A DNA stretch of 5,022 nucleotides from positions 1 through 5,022 of the forward strand of contig DHXR01000031.1 in assembly GCA_002413785.1 (NCBI GenBank), written 5' to 3'. The stretch is from Mucilaginibacter sp. UBA5151. Lineage in GTDB: Bacteria > Bacteroidota > Bacteroidia > Sphingobacteriales > Sphingobacteriaceae. Every line of letters starts with the position of its first letter. Within the stretch, counting starts at the first letter, position 1. Below the pieces are notes generated by a model. It was not told the DNA's origin. It saw nothing but the letters and a program-made list of their open reading frames with translations, and ran no database searches. This document shows positions 1 through 5,003 of this stretch, in pieces. The translations under genes were made by a program, and so were the position numbers.

Positions 1-98
1 TTTTTTCTACCGATATTTGACCCCGATTGGTGTCTTTTCCTCAACTTAATAAAACACCTTGACCTTCTTCTAAGCTTTATTTTAATGCGTCTGCCCTG
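1..98. mobile_element. End of an unidentified insertion sequence (left copy)
   Basis: Bases 80-98 are repeated exactly, in inverted orientation, at 5004-5022. The higA-like frame stops resembling its family exactly at the 98/99 boundary, as expected if an element ends there with a terminus that reads CAGGGCAGACGCATTAAAA inward (leftward). Bases 1-79 would then be the interior of the element. A short open frame on the plus strand (ends at TAA near base 47, residues YRYLTPIGVFSST) could be the C-terminus of its transposase, but I do not recognise it. The family cannot be assigned from 98 bases. The target-site duplication lies outside the window. Confidence 0.5.
80..98 (+). repeat. 19-bp terminal inverted repeat, left copy
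   Basis: This is the exact reverse complement of 5004-5022. The match ends abruptly on the inner side: base 99 does not pair with base 5003. On the outer side it runs up to the window edge and may continue. A 19-bp perfect match 4.9 kb apart is not expected by chance, and it coincides with the truncation of a known gene family. It is best read as the terminal repeat of an insertion sequence. Confidence 0.75.
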
Positions 99-354
99 CT
101 TTGTCACCATAAACTGTTGCCAGGTCAGCTGCCTTGTACCCAAAATCTTCCATCCGGATTTTGATCATCTCAATTGGATCAACTTCCGGAAAATCCCAAA
201 GACTGTTTTCATATTTTTCAATCAAATGCACCAAAAGCATCATTTCTTTTTCGTCTTCTTCTGATTCCGAATATTTAATCATTTCGTACCTGGCAAGAGC
301 ATCTTCATACTCTTTTTCAGTTTTAATCAAAAACCATTGTGGCTTTTTGTTCAT
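82..354 (-). pseudogene. higA: HigA-family antitoxin / XRE regulator, C-terminally truncated
   Basis: The 90-residue product matches the N-terminal half of HigA-type antitoxins (COG5499). It has the acidic helical segment TEKEYEDALARYE (residues 12-24), the helix around residues 38-50, and the family pattern DPIEMIKIRMEDFGYKAADL (59-78) leading into the helix-turn-helix. After GDK (83-85) similarity ends, and five unrelated codons (AGQTH) precede a stop. Those codons come from the insertion-sequence terminus at 80-98. Relatives continue for about 30-50 more residues, including the recognition helix, so this copy should not bind DNA normally. It starts 5 nt after the hicA-like stop and is probably co-transcribed with hicBA. 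No HigB toxin is visible beside it. The family call is from recognised motifs; loss of function is inferred. Confidence 0.75.
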
Positions 355-359
355 TTGCC

Positions 360-617
360 CTACTTTCTTTTCTTTTTAGGAAGTTTCAGCCAATCTTCAA
401 ACTCCTTATGTGATACTCCTAACGTTTTTAAATTAATGTGAATATGCAATAGTGGTATTTCCTTCTTATTTACCCTAACAATTATTGGCCGGTCAAGTTG
501 TTGTTTATCGGGTGGATAATCAAAAGTATAATGGCTTGATTCATGTCTTATACATATTAATCCTAAGGATTCAAGATATTTAATGAATAAATTAGTTTCA
601 ATCGGCCTGATACCCAT
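360..617 (-). CDS. hicA: HicA-like mRNA interferase toxin
   Basis: This 85-residue basic protein has the layout of the HicA/YcfA fold. An N-terminal helix (residues 9-18, LFIKYLESLG) is followed by a strand, then a conserved His in the motif ESSHYTF (His29) where HicA toxins have their catalytic GSHH. Next come a strand (RPIIVRV, 43-49) and the segment KKEIPLLHIH (51-60) ahead of a C-terminal helix, ending in a lysine-rich tail. HicA toxins cleave mRNA and are neutralised by HicB. The ATG overlaps the upstream hicB-like stop as TAATG, which implies translational coupling. The SSH motif is less canonical than G-S-H-H, so the activity is plausible rather than certain. The gene appears intact. 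Confidence 0.72.
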   Translation of the reverse strand: MGIRPIETNLFIKYLESLGLICIRHESSHYTFDYPPDKQQLDRPIIVRVNKKEIPLLHIHINLKTLGVSHKEFEDWLKLPKKKRK

Positions 618-964
618 TAGTAAACAGGTATTAACACCTTTTCGTTAAAGCTCTTTTTAACGCTTAATGGATGCGGTTTTAAATATTTTCCTTCGGGAGG
701 AACGAATGATGCGATGGGTAATTTGCGTAACCCCCACCCTAAATTTAATAATACCTTTTCGAGTGTGCCACGTTTATGTAATTCATCAATAAAAATACTT
801 AAAGCTTCTTCAAACCCTTCTTTTGCGTCTTCTTCATCTTTACCAAACGAGGATAATTCTAATGCCGGGCAATAAGAAACTATATACTCACCGTCTTTTA
901 TTAACTGTACCTCTACAAAAGCCTCTACGGTAAACGCATTATCAGTTTCAATGTAGTTACTCAT
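617..964 (-). CDS. hicB: HicB-like antitoxin
   Basis: The 115-residue product shows the partial RNase-H-like HicB fold. A strand pair around DGEYIVSYCPALELSSFG (residues 24-41) is followed by the DEEDAKEGFEEALSIFIDEL helix (43-62), which corresponds to the TxxEAxxNxxEA signature of HicB. It would bind and block the downstream HicA-like toxin. I chose the ATG at 964: an ATG 33 nt upstream (997) lies on the far side of a good TAnnTTTG promoter element at 985-992, so it would probably precede the transcript. The C-terminus (residues 83-115, rich in P and K) shows no evident HTH or ribbon-helix-helix domain, unlike many HicB antitoxins that autoregulate. The stop overlaps the hicA start. Confidence 0.72.
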   Translation of the reverse strand: MSNYIETDNAFTVEAFVEVQLIKDGEYIVSYCPALELSSFGKDEEDAKEGFEEALSIFIDELHKRGTLEKVLLNLGWGLRKLPIASFVPPEGKYLKPHPLSVKKSFNEKVLIPVY

Positions 965-984
965 GTTTATTTTGATGTTTAGTA

Positions 985-992
985 CAAATATA
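985..992 (-). promoter_or_regulatory. Bacteroidota-type -7 element for the hicBA operon
   Basis: On the minus strand this reads TATATTTG, a perfect fit to the Bacteroidota sigma-ABfr -7 consensus TAnnTTTG, 20 nt upstream of the hicB ATG at 964. No clear TTG -33 box is seen at the expected distance, only AT-rich DNA. Its position supports the internal hicB start. Assignment is by consensus only. Confidence 0.5.
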
Positions 993-1059
993 AGCAATTC
1001 AGGTTTAGATATAAATTATAATATCTATCTTGAATTTAATTTGTAAACCTGATTAACTT

Positions 1060-2169
1060 ATGGACACCACATTAAATTCAAACCCCAATTCCGGGCGGTT
1101 GCTCTCTCTTGATTTTCTGCGTGGTTTTATCATGGTATTACTCGCCGTCGAATCAACCGGTTTGTATGAATATTTGAATAACCACACACAGGGGCAGCCA
1201 ATAAATCATTTATTTACCCAGTTTACCCATTATCCCTGGCATGGCCTGCATTTTTGGGATTTGGTGCAGCCGGCGTTTATGTTTATGGCCGGTGTGGCCA
1301 TGGCCTATTCCCTTAATAAGCAATGGGCAAATGGTGTTACCTGGGGCCAATCGTTTAAAAAAACACTGAAACGCTGCGGCTAGCTGTTCTTCTGGGGCGT
1401 GTTGGATTATGCCGTACGGCCCAAAGGCTTGTCGTTTGAGTTATGGGATGTGTTAACCCAGTTGTCATTTACCACTTTGGTGGCATTCCTTATTTTCAGG
1501 TGGAGCAATATAGCACAGATCGCTGTCTGTGCAGGGCTGTTGTTGCTAACCGAAATATTATACAGGTTTACCAATGTCCCCGGTTTTAACCTGCCGTTTA
1601 CCGATCAGCACAATTTTGGAAATTATATTGATACCCTGTTGATGAATAAAATAAACCCCGGCGGCTGGGTGGCTATTAACTGTATCCCGACTGCGGTTCA
1701 TACCATTGCCGGAGCCCTGGTTGGCAGGTTATTGATAGACGGGAAAGATAAACTGAAGACCTTGTTAATTGCCGGGCTGGTCTGCCTTGTTTTGGGTTAT
1801 GGTCTGGATGGTTTGGGCATAACCCCGATCATTAAAAGAATTGCCACCAGTTCATTTACCATTGCCTCATTGGGCTGGTGCCTGTGGTTTTTGGCCATTG
1901 CTTACTGGTGGGTTGATTTAAAAGACCACCGCAAGCATTTAACCTTTTTTACCGTGGTAGGCATGAACTCGCTGTTTATTTACCTGTTTTTTGAAATAGT
2001 TGGCGACAGGTGGTTCACCGGGTACATCACCTTTATTTCAAACGGAGTTTTAAGCTGGTTCAACGCAGGGGATTTATTAAAAGCTTTGGCTGCCGCAGTT
2101 TGTGTTTTTGGGTTGGAATGGCTGTTATGTTATTTTTTGTACCGGAAAAAGATATTTTTTAGGTTATAA
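1060..2169 (+). pseudogene. HGSNAT/DUF5009 (NagX-like) multi-pass membrane protein with in-frame TAG
   Basis: Read through one stop, this is a single 369-codon frame, close to full length for the family. The start fits the usual N-terminal signature LLSLDFLRGFIMVLLAVES (residues 14-32), the first membrane helix. A loop with HYPWHGLHFWDLVQP (57-71) follows, holding the conserved His/Trp/Asp residues, then a helix FMFMAGVAM (73-81). After codon 108 (TAG, 1381-1383) the same frame continues with LFFWGVLDYAVRP and several further hydrophobic helices, ending in a basic tail. Related proteins are proposed inner-membrane acyltransferases or transporters acting on amino sugars (heparan-alpha-glucosaminide N-acetyltransferase-like; NagX-type). 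A Trp (TGG) or Gln (CAG) codon changed to TAG would explain the break. The second part could restart at GTG 1399, but would lack the first helices and the His loop. The rest is undamaged, so the mutation is recent, or it is a sequencing error. Confidence 0.75.
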
Positions 2170-2174
2170 TTATT

Positions 2175-2309
2175 ATGAAATCAATTTTATTGCTGTTACT
2201 GCTTTTTCCTTGTTGGTGTTGTTACCTCCAACAACGGCGAAAGCTAACCCCGTCTTTTTGGGTGAAATTTCAAAATTACGAGGAGCTAAATGCGTTTAGC
2301 CCCTCGTAA
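2175..2309 (+). pseudogene. Frameshifted signal-peptide remnant of a lost secreted-protein gene
   Basis: An ATG 5 nt after the preceding gene's stop opens MKSILLLLLLF, a strong hydrophobic start. The frame then turns into an unlikely Cys/Arg-rich sequence and stops at 2307-2309 inside the first hairpin repeat. The adjacent frame from about 2207 reads SLLVLLPPTTAKANPVFLGE, exactly what a signal peptide should continue with, including an AKA cleavage site. Adding one T to the T5 run at 2203-2207 would join the two parts. I infer the 5' end of a second operon gene that lost a base and whose body was replaced by the hairpin array. The protein family cannot be known from this short piece. Confidence 0.35.
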
Positions 2310-2314
2310 TTTTT
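2272..2314 (+). terminator. Terminator-like first hairpin of the array
   Basis: In the first copy the stem extends to 19 bp (2272-2290 with 2295-2313, one mismatch, loop TGCG) and is flanked by A-rich DNA on one side and a T5 run on the other. This is the form of a bidirectional intrinsic terminator. It lies about 100 bp after the membrane-protein gene and could end that transcript. Extrinsic evidence of termination is lacking. Confidence 0.4.
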
Positions 2315-2431
2315 GCAGGTTGAGGAGCTAAATGTGTTTAGCTCCTCGTAATTTTTCCGGTTTGAGGAGCTAAAAGCGTTTAGCCCCTCGTAATTTTTGC
2401 AGGTTGAGGAGCTAAACGCGTTTAGCCCCTC
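2272..2431. repeat. Array of four palindromic hairpins with exact 42-bp period
   Basis: Four copies of a hairpin with 11-bp arms (GAGGAGCTAAA / TTTAGCCCCTC) begin at 2280, 2322, 2364 and 2406, exactly 42 bp apart. They are separated by a conserved 16-bp spacer (GTAATTTTTGCAGGTT with small changes). The 4-nt loops vary (TGCG, TGTG, AGCG, CGCG). Copy 2 is perfectly paired. Copies 1, 3 and 4 carry an A/C mismatch on the plus strand that becomes a G-U wobble in a minus-strand transcript. The array could act as a transcription barrier or as a REP-like nucleic-acid structure; its function is unknown. Confidence 0.85.
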
Positions 2432-2433
2432 GT

Positions 2434-2765
2434 AAAAAAACAAGGGTGTATTTTTTTAACCTATTGTATATCAAACAAATATACAAAATATTTCAAAGAA
2501 ACAGGAAAAATTACTTAAAAAAATGGCGTGTGCCGCGTGTTTTTATTGCTGCCGGTAATTTTGGTAGCTACCGGTTTTTTAGGCGATGGGAACAGGTAAA
2601 TATACGAAATTTGGCGGGGATTTGCAAGGGGCATATTGGCCTGAAGAATCATTTGTTCACTGCTGTTACAAGCGGGGATATTTCAGCAGGGGTACTTCCA
2701 TCAAGGGCGACCACAAGGGAAATGATCCTAAAAAATCACGTTGATAATCAATAGCTTATAAACGT
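2434..2765. other. Gene-free stretch between the hairpin array and the IS110 element
   Basis: A plus-strand open frame spans 2446-2754, but its product is a basic, low-structure sequence with no recognisable domain, and other frames are also open in places (a 52-codon frame at 2586-2744). I see no promoter, RNA gene or conserved motif apart from the hairpin at 2552-2580. An 8-bp inverted repeat (2754-2761 with 2770-2777, loop ACGTGTCA) straddles the left end of the IS110 element, suggesting that the element entered a palindromic target. Confidence 0.4.
2552..2580 (+). terminator. Terminator-like hairpin with T6 tail
   Basis: CCGGTA (2552-2557) pairs with TACCGG (2569-2574) across an 11-nt loop and is followed directly by six T residues. 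The loop side holds the perfect palindrome GGTAGCTACC (2563-2572), which gives an alternative fold. It sits in the 2434-2765 stretch, where no gene is convincing, so what it would terminate is unclear; it may be a leftover from lost genes. Confidence 0.35.
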
Positions 2766-2776
2766 GTCATTATAAG
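2766..2776 (+). repeat. Left 11-bp direct repeat at IS110 end
   Basis: GTCATTATAAG is identical to 4478-4488, and the similarity extends with small gaps (ACG before, GC after) on both sides. The repeat is longer than the dinucleotide core required by IS110 recombinases, so target and donor may have been similar beyond the core. Confidence 0.55.
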
Positions 2777-2783
2777 CGGCTGC

Positions 2784-2795
2784 TGTCATGGTGAG
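2784..2795 (+). repeat. 12-bp inverted partner of the REP-like palindrome
   Basis: TGTCATGGTGAG is the exact reverse complement of 4576-4587. It lies just inside the proposed left end of the IS110 element, while its partner lies about 90 bp outside the proposed right end. It could be half of a REP interrupted by the element, or a true subterminal inverted repeat marking different element boundaries. Confidence 0.5.
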
Positions 2796-3060
2796 TCCCA
2801 ACCAGGGCCAACCCTGGAAAAAATAGCAATGACGTGTCTTATCTATGAAAGGCGAATATAGTTGGTAAAAGCTTAATCTTGTATAAAAAAACAAGGCAAG
2901 CTACATCCCGTGTGATTCTTGGGGCCGACCAGAGCCTGCTGGTGAGTTTGGGACTGTCATTCGTTGCAAAAAATATTATTGGGGACCATGCACCAGTTGG
3001 TGTATGGTTTACCGCGCTTATAAGATTAGACATTTTTAGAACGACAGAGCTTGCCATGTT
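2796..3060 (+). ncRNA. Candidate IS110 bridge RNA locus
   Basis: The non-coding left end has no plausible gene but several strong hairpins. CCAGGG/CCCTGG (2802-2807, 2812-2817) has a 4-nt loop. CTTGT/ACAAG (2878-2882, 2891-2895) and ACCAG/CTGGT (2928-2932, 2939-2943) are smaller. A long stem pairs 2985-2995 with 2998-3008, with one G-U pair. IS110-group elements encode a bridge RNA here whose two loops guide the recombinase to target and donor DNA. Two internal matches fit that: ACGTGTC (2832-2838) repeats the left flank next to the insertion (2762-2768), and CGCTTATAA (3015-3023) is the reverse complement of the left element end (2770-2778). The matches are short and AT-rich, so the guide assignment is tentative. 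The ends of the RNA are estimates. Confidence 0.45.
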
Positions 3061-3076
3061 TTTATAAAAAAAGACA

Positions 3077-4456
3077 ATGAGCAAATCTAAGAAAAAGAAG
3101 AAGAAAACATTACCGCAAGGCAGTAATGGAAAAACGATGGAACGTTTCGGATTGTTGTATCCTCGTTCAGCGGGTATTGATGTAGGCAGCATGCTGATGA
3201 TCGTCTCTTATACCGACCGCCAGGATATGGTTCAGTTGCGGGAGTTTAACAGTTTCACAGACAGTCTTTATCAGTTAGCGGATATGTTAAAGCAGGAAGG
3301 GGTGGAAGTAGTGGTGATGGAAGCAACCGGCTGCTACTGGCAAACACTATTCAGCATACTGGAAGACCATGACCTGAAAGTGATCATAATCAACCCGAGT
3401 CATTACCGTAATGTAGCTGCACAAAAAACAGATATTAAGGATGCACAGTGGCTGCACCAGCTACTGGCACACGGGCTGTTACGGAACTCGCATATCGCCA
3501 CGGAACTTTACCGGGAGCTTCGTCATTATATCCATGAAAGAACGCTCTGTCAGGATCAAAAAGGGGATCTGCTAAACCGTATCCAAAGAAACCTGACAAC
3601 GATGAATATTAAGTTTCAGCATTTGATCAGTGATATAGAAGGCGTAGCGGGCATGAAACTTTTGCGGGCTATTGCTTCCGGTATAAACGATCCGGAAATG
3701 CTGTTAAGGCAGATCGACTGCCGTCTACTGAAAGCCAGTCCGGAAGACCTGTTCAGTTCCTTAAAGGGAGATTACCGGGAAGACCAGATCAACATTCTGA
3801 ATTGCAGTCTGGATGCATACGATTTTCTTAAAAGGCAGATGCTGAAATATGAAACATATATTGAACAAACGCTGAAAAAACTACTCCCGGAAGATGTAAC
3901 GCAAACGAACCAATCCACAAAGAAACAAGGAGTGGTAAGGAAAAACCAATATCACTTTAAATTGAGTGATTACCTGCATGCAATTTTTGGTGTAGACCTT
4001 ACTGAAGTGGAAGGTTTGGATGAGATCGGATTGCTGACCATTCTGGCCGTTACAGGAACAGATATGCGCAAATGGCCAACAGCGGCCCACTTTGCAAGCT
4101 GGCTCAATCTTTCACCCAGGCCCAAAATAACAGGCGGCAAGGTAATAGGCTATCAAAAGCGGGTCACCCATAATCCCGCTACCCAGGCTTTCAGGATGGC
4201 GGCAAATAGTTTATGGCAAAGTAAGGGGTCGCTGGGCAGGTTATACAGAAAGCTTGCAGCAACAAAAGGAAAGGCTAAAGCGATCAAGGCTGTTGCAAGA
4301 AGGATAGCAGTAATCTTTTATAATATGGTACTCAAAAAGGAAGCGTTCGACGTTAAAAAAGTACAGCAGGATACAGCCGTTCAGGAAGCCAAAAAAATCG
4401 CACGATTACAGAAAGAGTTAGCTAAATATGGATACACGGTTCAAAAAGCGGCTTGA
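3077..4456 (+). CDS. IS110-family transposase (DEDD recombinase) with Thr at the catalytic Ser position
   Basis: At 459 residues it is longer than typical family members (about 310-420). The RuvC-like DEDD domain comes first: GIDVGS (Asp35), VVMEATGCYW (Glu82) and KTDIKDAQWL (Asp119, Asp122). A helical middle section (about 140-310) looks expanded. The C-terminal Transposase_20 domain starts at VEGLDEIGLLTILAVTG (311-327) and continues through FASWLNLSPRPKITGGK (339-355) to the helices near 365-425. In IS621 the catalytic serine lies in the equivalent SG motif after GLTPRR; here the residue is Thr352 (ACA, 4130-4132). The protein would use the upstream RNA to recombine the element into new sites. 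The start at 3077 adds a Lys-rich tail (MSKSKKKKKK); Met21 (3137) is an alternative. The frame is intact; whether it is active is uncertain. Confidence 0.93.
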   Translation: MSKSKKKKKKTLPQGSNGKTMERFGLLYPRSAGIDVGSMLMIVSYTDRQDMVQLREFNSFTDSLYQLADMLKQEGVEVVVMEATGCYWQTLFSILEDHDLKVIIINPSHYRNVAAQKTDIKDAQWLHQLLAHGLLRNSHIATELYRELRHYIHERTLCQDQKGDLLNRIQRNLTTMNIKFQHLISDIEGVAGMKLLRAIASGINDPEMLLRQIDCRLLKASPEDLFSSLKGDYREDQINILNCSLDAYDFLKRQMLKYETYIEQTLKKLLPEDVTQTNQSTKKQGVVRKNQYHFKLSDYLHAIFGVDLTEVEGLDEIGLLTILAVTGTDMRKWPTAAHFASWLNLSPRPKITGGKVIGYQKRVTHNPATQAFRMAANSLWQSKGSLGRLYRKLAATKGKAKAIKAVARRIAVIFYNMVLKKEAFDVKKVQQDTAVQEAKKIARLQKELAKYGYTVQKAA

Positions 4457-4477
4457 TTATGAGCGTGTTGTATATAC

Positions 4478-4488
4478 GTCATTATAAG
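4478..4488 (+). repeat. Right 11-bp direct repeat at IS110 end
   Basis: This is identical to 2766-2776. It begins 21 bp after the transposase stop codon, consistent with a short right end in the IS110 group. Removing the DNA between the repeats would restore a palindromic target: GCTTATAA, eight bases, then TTATAAGGC. Confidence 0.55.
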
Positions 4489-4561
4489 GCACTCGAACCT
4501 TATGCGCAAAGGCACAACGCCAATGCATTAGCGCCAATGGCAAAGCGTTCAGGCCACCCCG

Positions 4562-4584
4562 CATGGTTCGAGCGCCTCACCATG
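4562..4584. repeat. REP-like palindrome (CATGGT...ACCATG)
   Basis: CATGGT (4562-4567) and GAG (4570-4572) pair with CTC (4576-4578) and ACCATG (4579-4584), with a 2-nt bulge and 3-nt loop. A T6 run follows at 4591-4596. The minus-strand sequence GTCATGGTGAG then CGAACCATG resembles intergenic palindromic repeats I associate with Sphingobacteriaceae genomes; that recollection needs a genome search. A half copy, TGTCATGGTGAG, stands at 2784-2795. Confidence 0.45.
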
Positions 4585-4706
4585 ACACCCTTTTTTGTCG
4601 TTCCCCCCTTTTGGATTTCTCAGATTTTTACCACCGAAATGACGGATTGGACGGGCTCCGCGAGCTTACGTAAACTTATTTCTTATCTTAGAGCCTGGAT
4701 ATTACA

Positions 4707-4760
4707 TTATTTTAAAAAGAATATATGTTCAAACACAACCTGCTCCTCACTTACCGGCAT
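4707..4760 (-). pseudogene. Possible 5' remnant of a downstream partner gene
   Basis: An ATG 4 nt after the stop of the small acidic protein opens 17 codons (MPVSEEQVVFEHIFFLK) before a TAA. The tight spacing and coding-like beginning suggest a coupled second gene whose body was deleted, with AT-rich DNA now following. The fragment is too short to identify, and chance is a real alternative. Confidence 0.25.
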
Positions 4761-4764
4761 TGCT

Positions 4765-4977
4765 TTACCTTACCGGTTCAATCCGGCCATCAGCATACTC
4801 TGCAATCATAAATCCGTCTTTCTCATAAACAAGCGGCTGCCCAATGGAAAATAGATACACCTTAGCCTCTTCCTGCTTTTGAATTTGCCACTCTTTTTCC
4901 TCTGCAAGCGTCATATCAAATGGCGATTTGGTCATTTTCCCTTTTCGCACCAATTCTTCTTCGGGTATCTCAATCAT
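4765..4977 (-). CDS. Small acidic protein of unknown function
   Basis: The 70-residue product has an acidic, probably helical N-terminal half (about residues 5-40, rich in E/K/Q). A compact C-terminal segment follows with QPLVYEKDGFMIAEYADGRIEPVR-like features: a VY-x-x-DG turn (about 49-54), then a strand and a Y-A-D-G-R motif (about 61-65). This long-helix plus terminal hairpin pattern occurs in small Bacteroidota proteins that I recall lying beside toxin-like genes, but I cannot name a family. The ATG is 26 nt inside the right insertion-sequence end, so its native promoter may be partly lost. A downstream ATG follows its stop after 4 nt, suggesting it once had an operon partner. No membrane segment or signal peptide is seen. 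Confidence 0.5.
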   Translation of the reverse strand: MIEIPEEELVRKGKMTKSPFDMTLAEEKEWQIQKQEEAKVYLFSIGQPLVYEKDGFMIAEYADGRIEPVR

Positions 4978-5003
4978 AATGAAATGGATTTAAACAAAAA
5001 TAT

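Larger units (their letters stand above)
2766..4488 (+). mobile_element. IS110-family insertion sequence
   Basis: An IS110 transposase gene is preceded by about 300 bp of structured non-coding DNA and followed by only about 20 bp before a direct repeat. The 11-bp sequence GTCATTATAAG occurs at 2766-2776 and 4478-4488. This fits the IS110 group, where the long non-coding end is upstream and recombination occurs between matching core sequences at the two ends. An alternative boundary uses the 12-bp inverted pair at 2784-2795 and 4576-4587, which would resemble the subterminal repeats of the IS1111 group. I prefer the direct-repeat model because the right copy of that pair belongs to a separate REP-like palindrome. 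The exact crossover dinucleotide cannot be fixed without an empty site. Confidence 0.65.
4489..4764. other. Intergenic stretch right of the IS110 element
   Basis: No supported intact gene lies here. It contains an imperfect 14-bp tandem repeat (GCCAATGCATTAGC, then GCCAATGGCAAAGC, near 4519-4546), the REP-like palindrome at 4562-4584, and AT-rich DNA. A plus-strand frame covering 4453-4854 crosses all of these and an opposing gene, so it is not credible. The left part is the DNA that flanked the IS110 target. Confidence 0.4.

Noticed and set aside
134..379. Plus-strand frame opposite higA/hicA
   Set aside because: It is a Ser/Phe-rich shadow of the acidic and lysine-rich antisense coding sequence.
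964..997. Upstream ATG at 997 as the hicB start
   Set aside because: A perfect TAnnTTTG element at 985-992 lies between it and the ATG at 964, and the extra 11 residues are hydrophobic and not part of the HicB fold.
1381..1383. TAG as pyrrolysine or programmed readthrough
   Set aside because: No readthrough signal is seen, the family has no known recoding, and Bacteroidota use the standard code; a point mutation or base error is simpler.
2272..2431. CRISPR array
   Set aside because: The 16-bp spacers are conserved, not unique, and only the 4-nt loops vary; no cas genes are visible. This is a tandem palindromic repeat.
2446..2754. 102-codon plus-strand open frame
   Set aside because: It has no recognisable domain, a biased basic composition, crosses a terminator-like hairpin, and has no supporting context.
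2879..3067. 62-codon plus-strand open frame before the transposase
   Set aside because: It lies in the structured non-coding left end, and its sequence is better explained by RNA hairpins; no domain is recognised.
3881..4090. Minus-strand frame inside the transposase gene
   Set aside because: It is entirely antisense to a strongly supported coding region and has no domain signal.
4453..4854. 133-codon plus-strand open frame overlapping the transposase stop
   Set aside because: It runs through the IS110 end, a REP-like palindrome and the opposing small gene; the product looks like translated intergenic DNA.
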